NCBI RefSeq assembly: GCF_020510625.1
Contig: NZ_CP075191.1
Coordinates: forward strand, 2,270,001-2,334,000
DNA from: Ferribacterium limneticum
GTDB taxonomy: Bacteria; Pseudomonadota; Gammaproteobacteria; Burkholderiales; Rhodocyclaceae
DNA: 64,000 nucleotides
Direction of reading: 5' to 3'
The position numbers were made by a program, and so were the translations under genes. Positions 63,663 through 64,000 of the stretch are shown here, one piece after another (position 1 is the stretch's first letter; each line of letters starts with the position of its first letter). Under the pieces are notes generated by a model. It searched no databases and was not told the DNA's origin. It was given only the letters and a program-made list of their open reading frames with translations.

Positions 63663-64000
63663 CTGACCATTTCCAGCAATTTCGCCTTTCTCGCCGAACA
63701 TGATCCCGTTTTCCTGCAACTGGCCGCCACCGCCGAGCAGGTCTTCGCCGCCGACCCCAATACCACGCTGATCAAGCTGCGTCAGTTGGGCGAAGCGCTG
63801 GCCCAGGACATCGCGGCCCGCAGCGGTATCGAGTTCGACAGCGAAACCACGCAAGCCGACCTGCTGTTCCGGCTCAATCGCGAAATCCGCCTCGACCCTA
63901 CCATCCGCGAGATGTTTCATATCCTGCGCATTGAGGGCAACAAAGCCACCCACCAGTTCCGCACCCGGCACAAGGAAGCCATGGATGGCCTCAAAGTCGC
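63663..64000 (+). CDS. Type I restriction subunit R-like protein (N-terminal part, cut by window edge)
   Basis: The visible 112 residues read TISSNFAFLAEHDPVF, then TTLIKLRQLGEALAQ, LLFRLNREIRLD and RIEGNKATHQFRTRHKEAM, which match the DUF4145-type N-terminus of large DEAD/helicase HsdR-like proteins of type I restriction systems. The gene runs off the window. There is no ATG, GTG or TTG at the expected place: a stop lies at 63651-63653 and the frame opens with CTG at 63663, which by comparison gives the usual start (MTISSNFAFL-like), or ATT at 63669. A 10-codon frame (63634-63666) overlaps it and could couple translation. The defence system itself would lie to the right. Confidence 0.75.
   Translation, partial: MTISSNFAFLAEHDPVFLQLAATAEQVFAADPNTTLIKLRQLGEALAQDIAARSGIEFDSETTQADLLFRLNREIRLDPTIREMFHILRIEGNKATHQFRTRHKEAMDGLKV

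Noticed and set aside
1..64000. CRISPR arrays and tRNA or rRNA genes
   Set aside because: I saw no regularly spaced repeats of 25-40 bases, and no recognisable tRNA cloverleaf or rRNA sequence in the window.

Overview
The window looks like a chromosomal segment of a betaproteobacterium, most likely of the order Rhodocyclales (Dechloromonas/Azonexus-like). This rests on high G+C host genes with a housekeeping set (parE, argC, msrB, tag, degP-type protease, rtcB) and on general familiarity with such protein families; no 16S rRNA or other decisive marker is present.

Region 1 (1-14131) is the right end of a lambda-like siphophage prophage. It carries the late tail operon: chaperone-like protein, tape measure, M, L, K, two tandem I-like proteins, J, and three unrecognised genes after J. 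It ends with a large serine recombinase on the opposite strand. The prophage sits inside a host gene for a DnaQ-type exonuclease/GIY-YIG nuclease: only the 3' part of that gene is seen, starting right at the recombinase start codon, so attR lies near 14133-14165. The left half of the prophage and attL are outside the window.

Region 2 (14.1-41.9 kb) is host chromosome with several small transcription units. A CreA-like protein is coupled to a cupin. A TetR-headed operon (TetR, Cys-rich lipoprotein, YcgJ/Fels1-like secreted protein, autotransporter) faces a periplasmic binding protein/CHASE-PAS histidine kinase pair across a perfect 20-bp inverted repeat. A DegP/DegQ protease follows. A molybdenum hydroxylase cassette (2Fe-2S subunit, Tat-exported large subunit, XdhC, MocA-like) has a divergent AraC regulator. 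Then come msrB, tag, an AraC/MFS divergent pair, a coupled thioesterase/radical SAM pair, YajD, YjbQ, RtcB and a Spy-like lipoprotein. Two large inverted intergenic repeats occur here.

Region 3 (41.9-45.1 kb) is a small lower-G+C island with a single 808-residue ATPase that resembles the RloC/PrrC anticodon nucleases: ABC-type ATPase, coiled coil with a CxxC hook, and a C-terminal Arg/Glu/His set. It is the best candidate for a defence gene fully inside the window.

Region 4 (45.1-64 kb) is host chromosome again: a three-gene membrane operon with DUF808, a nitroreductase, parE, a second Spy-like protein, two patatin phospholipases, argC, a PhnD-like binding protein, a LysR regulator, an acetate/succinate CoA-transferase, a B12-binding radical SAM protein, a leucine-rich-repeat protein kinase and DUF3597. 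At the right edge the N-terminal part of a type I restriction (HsdR-like) subunit begins, apparently from a CTG codon, suggesting that a restriction-modification locus continues beyond the window.
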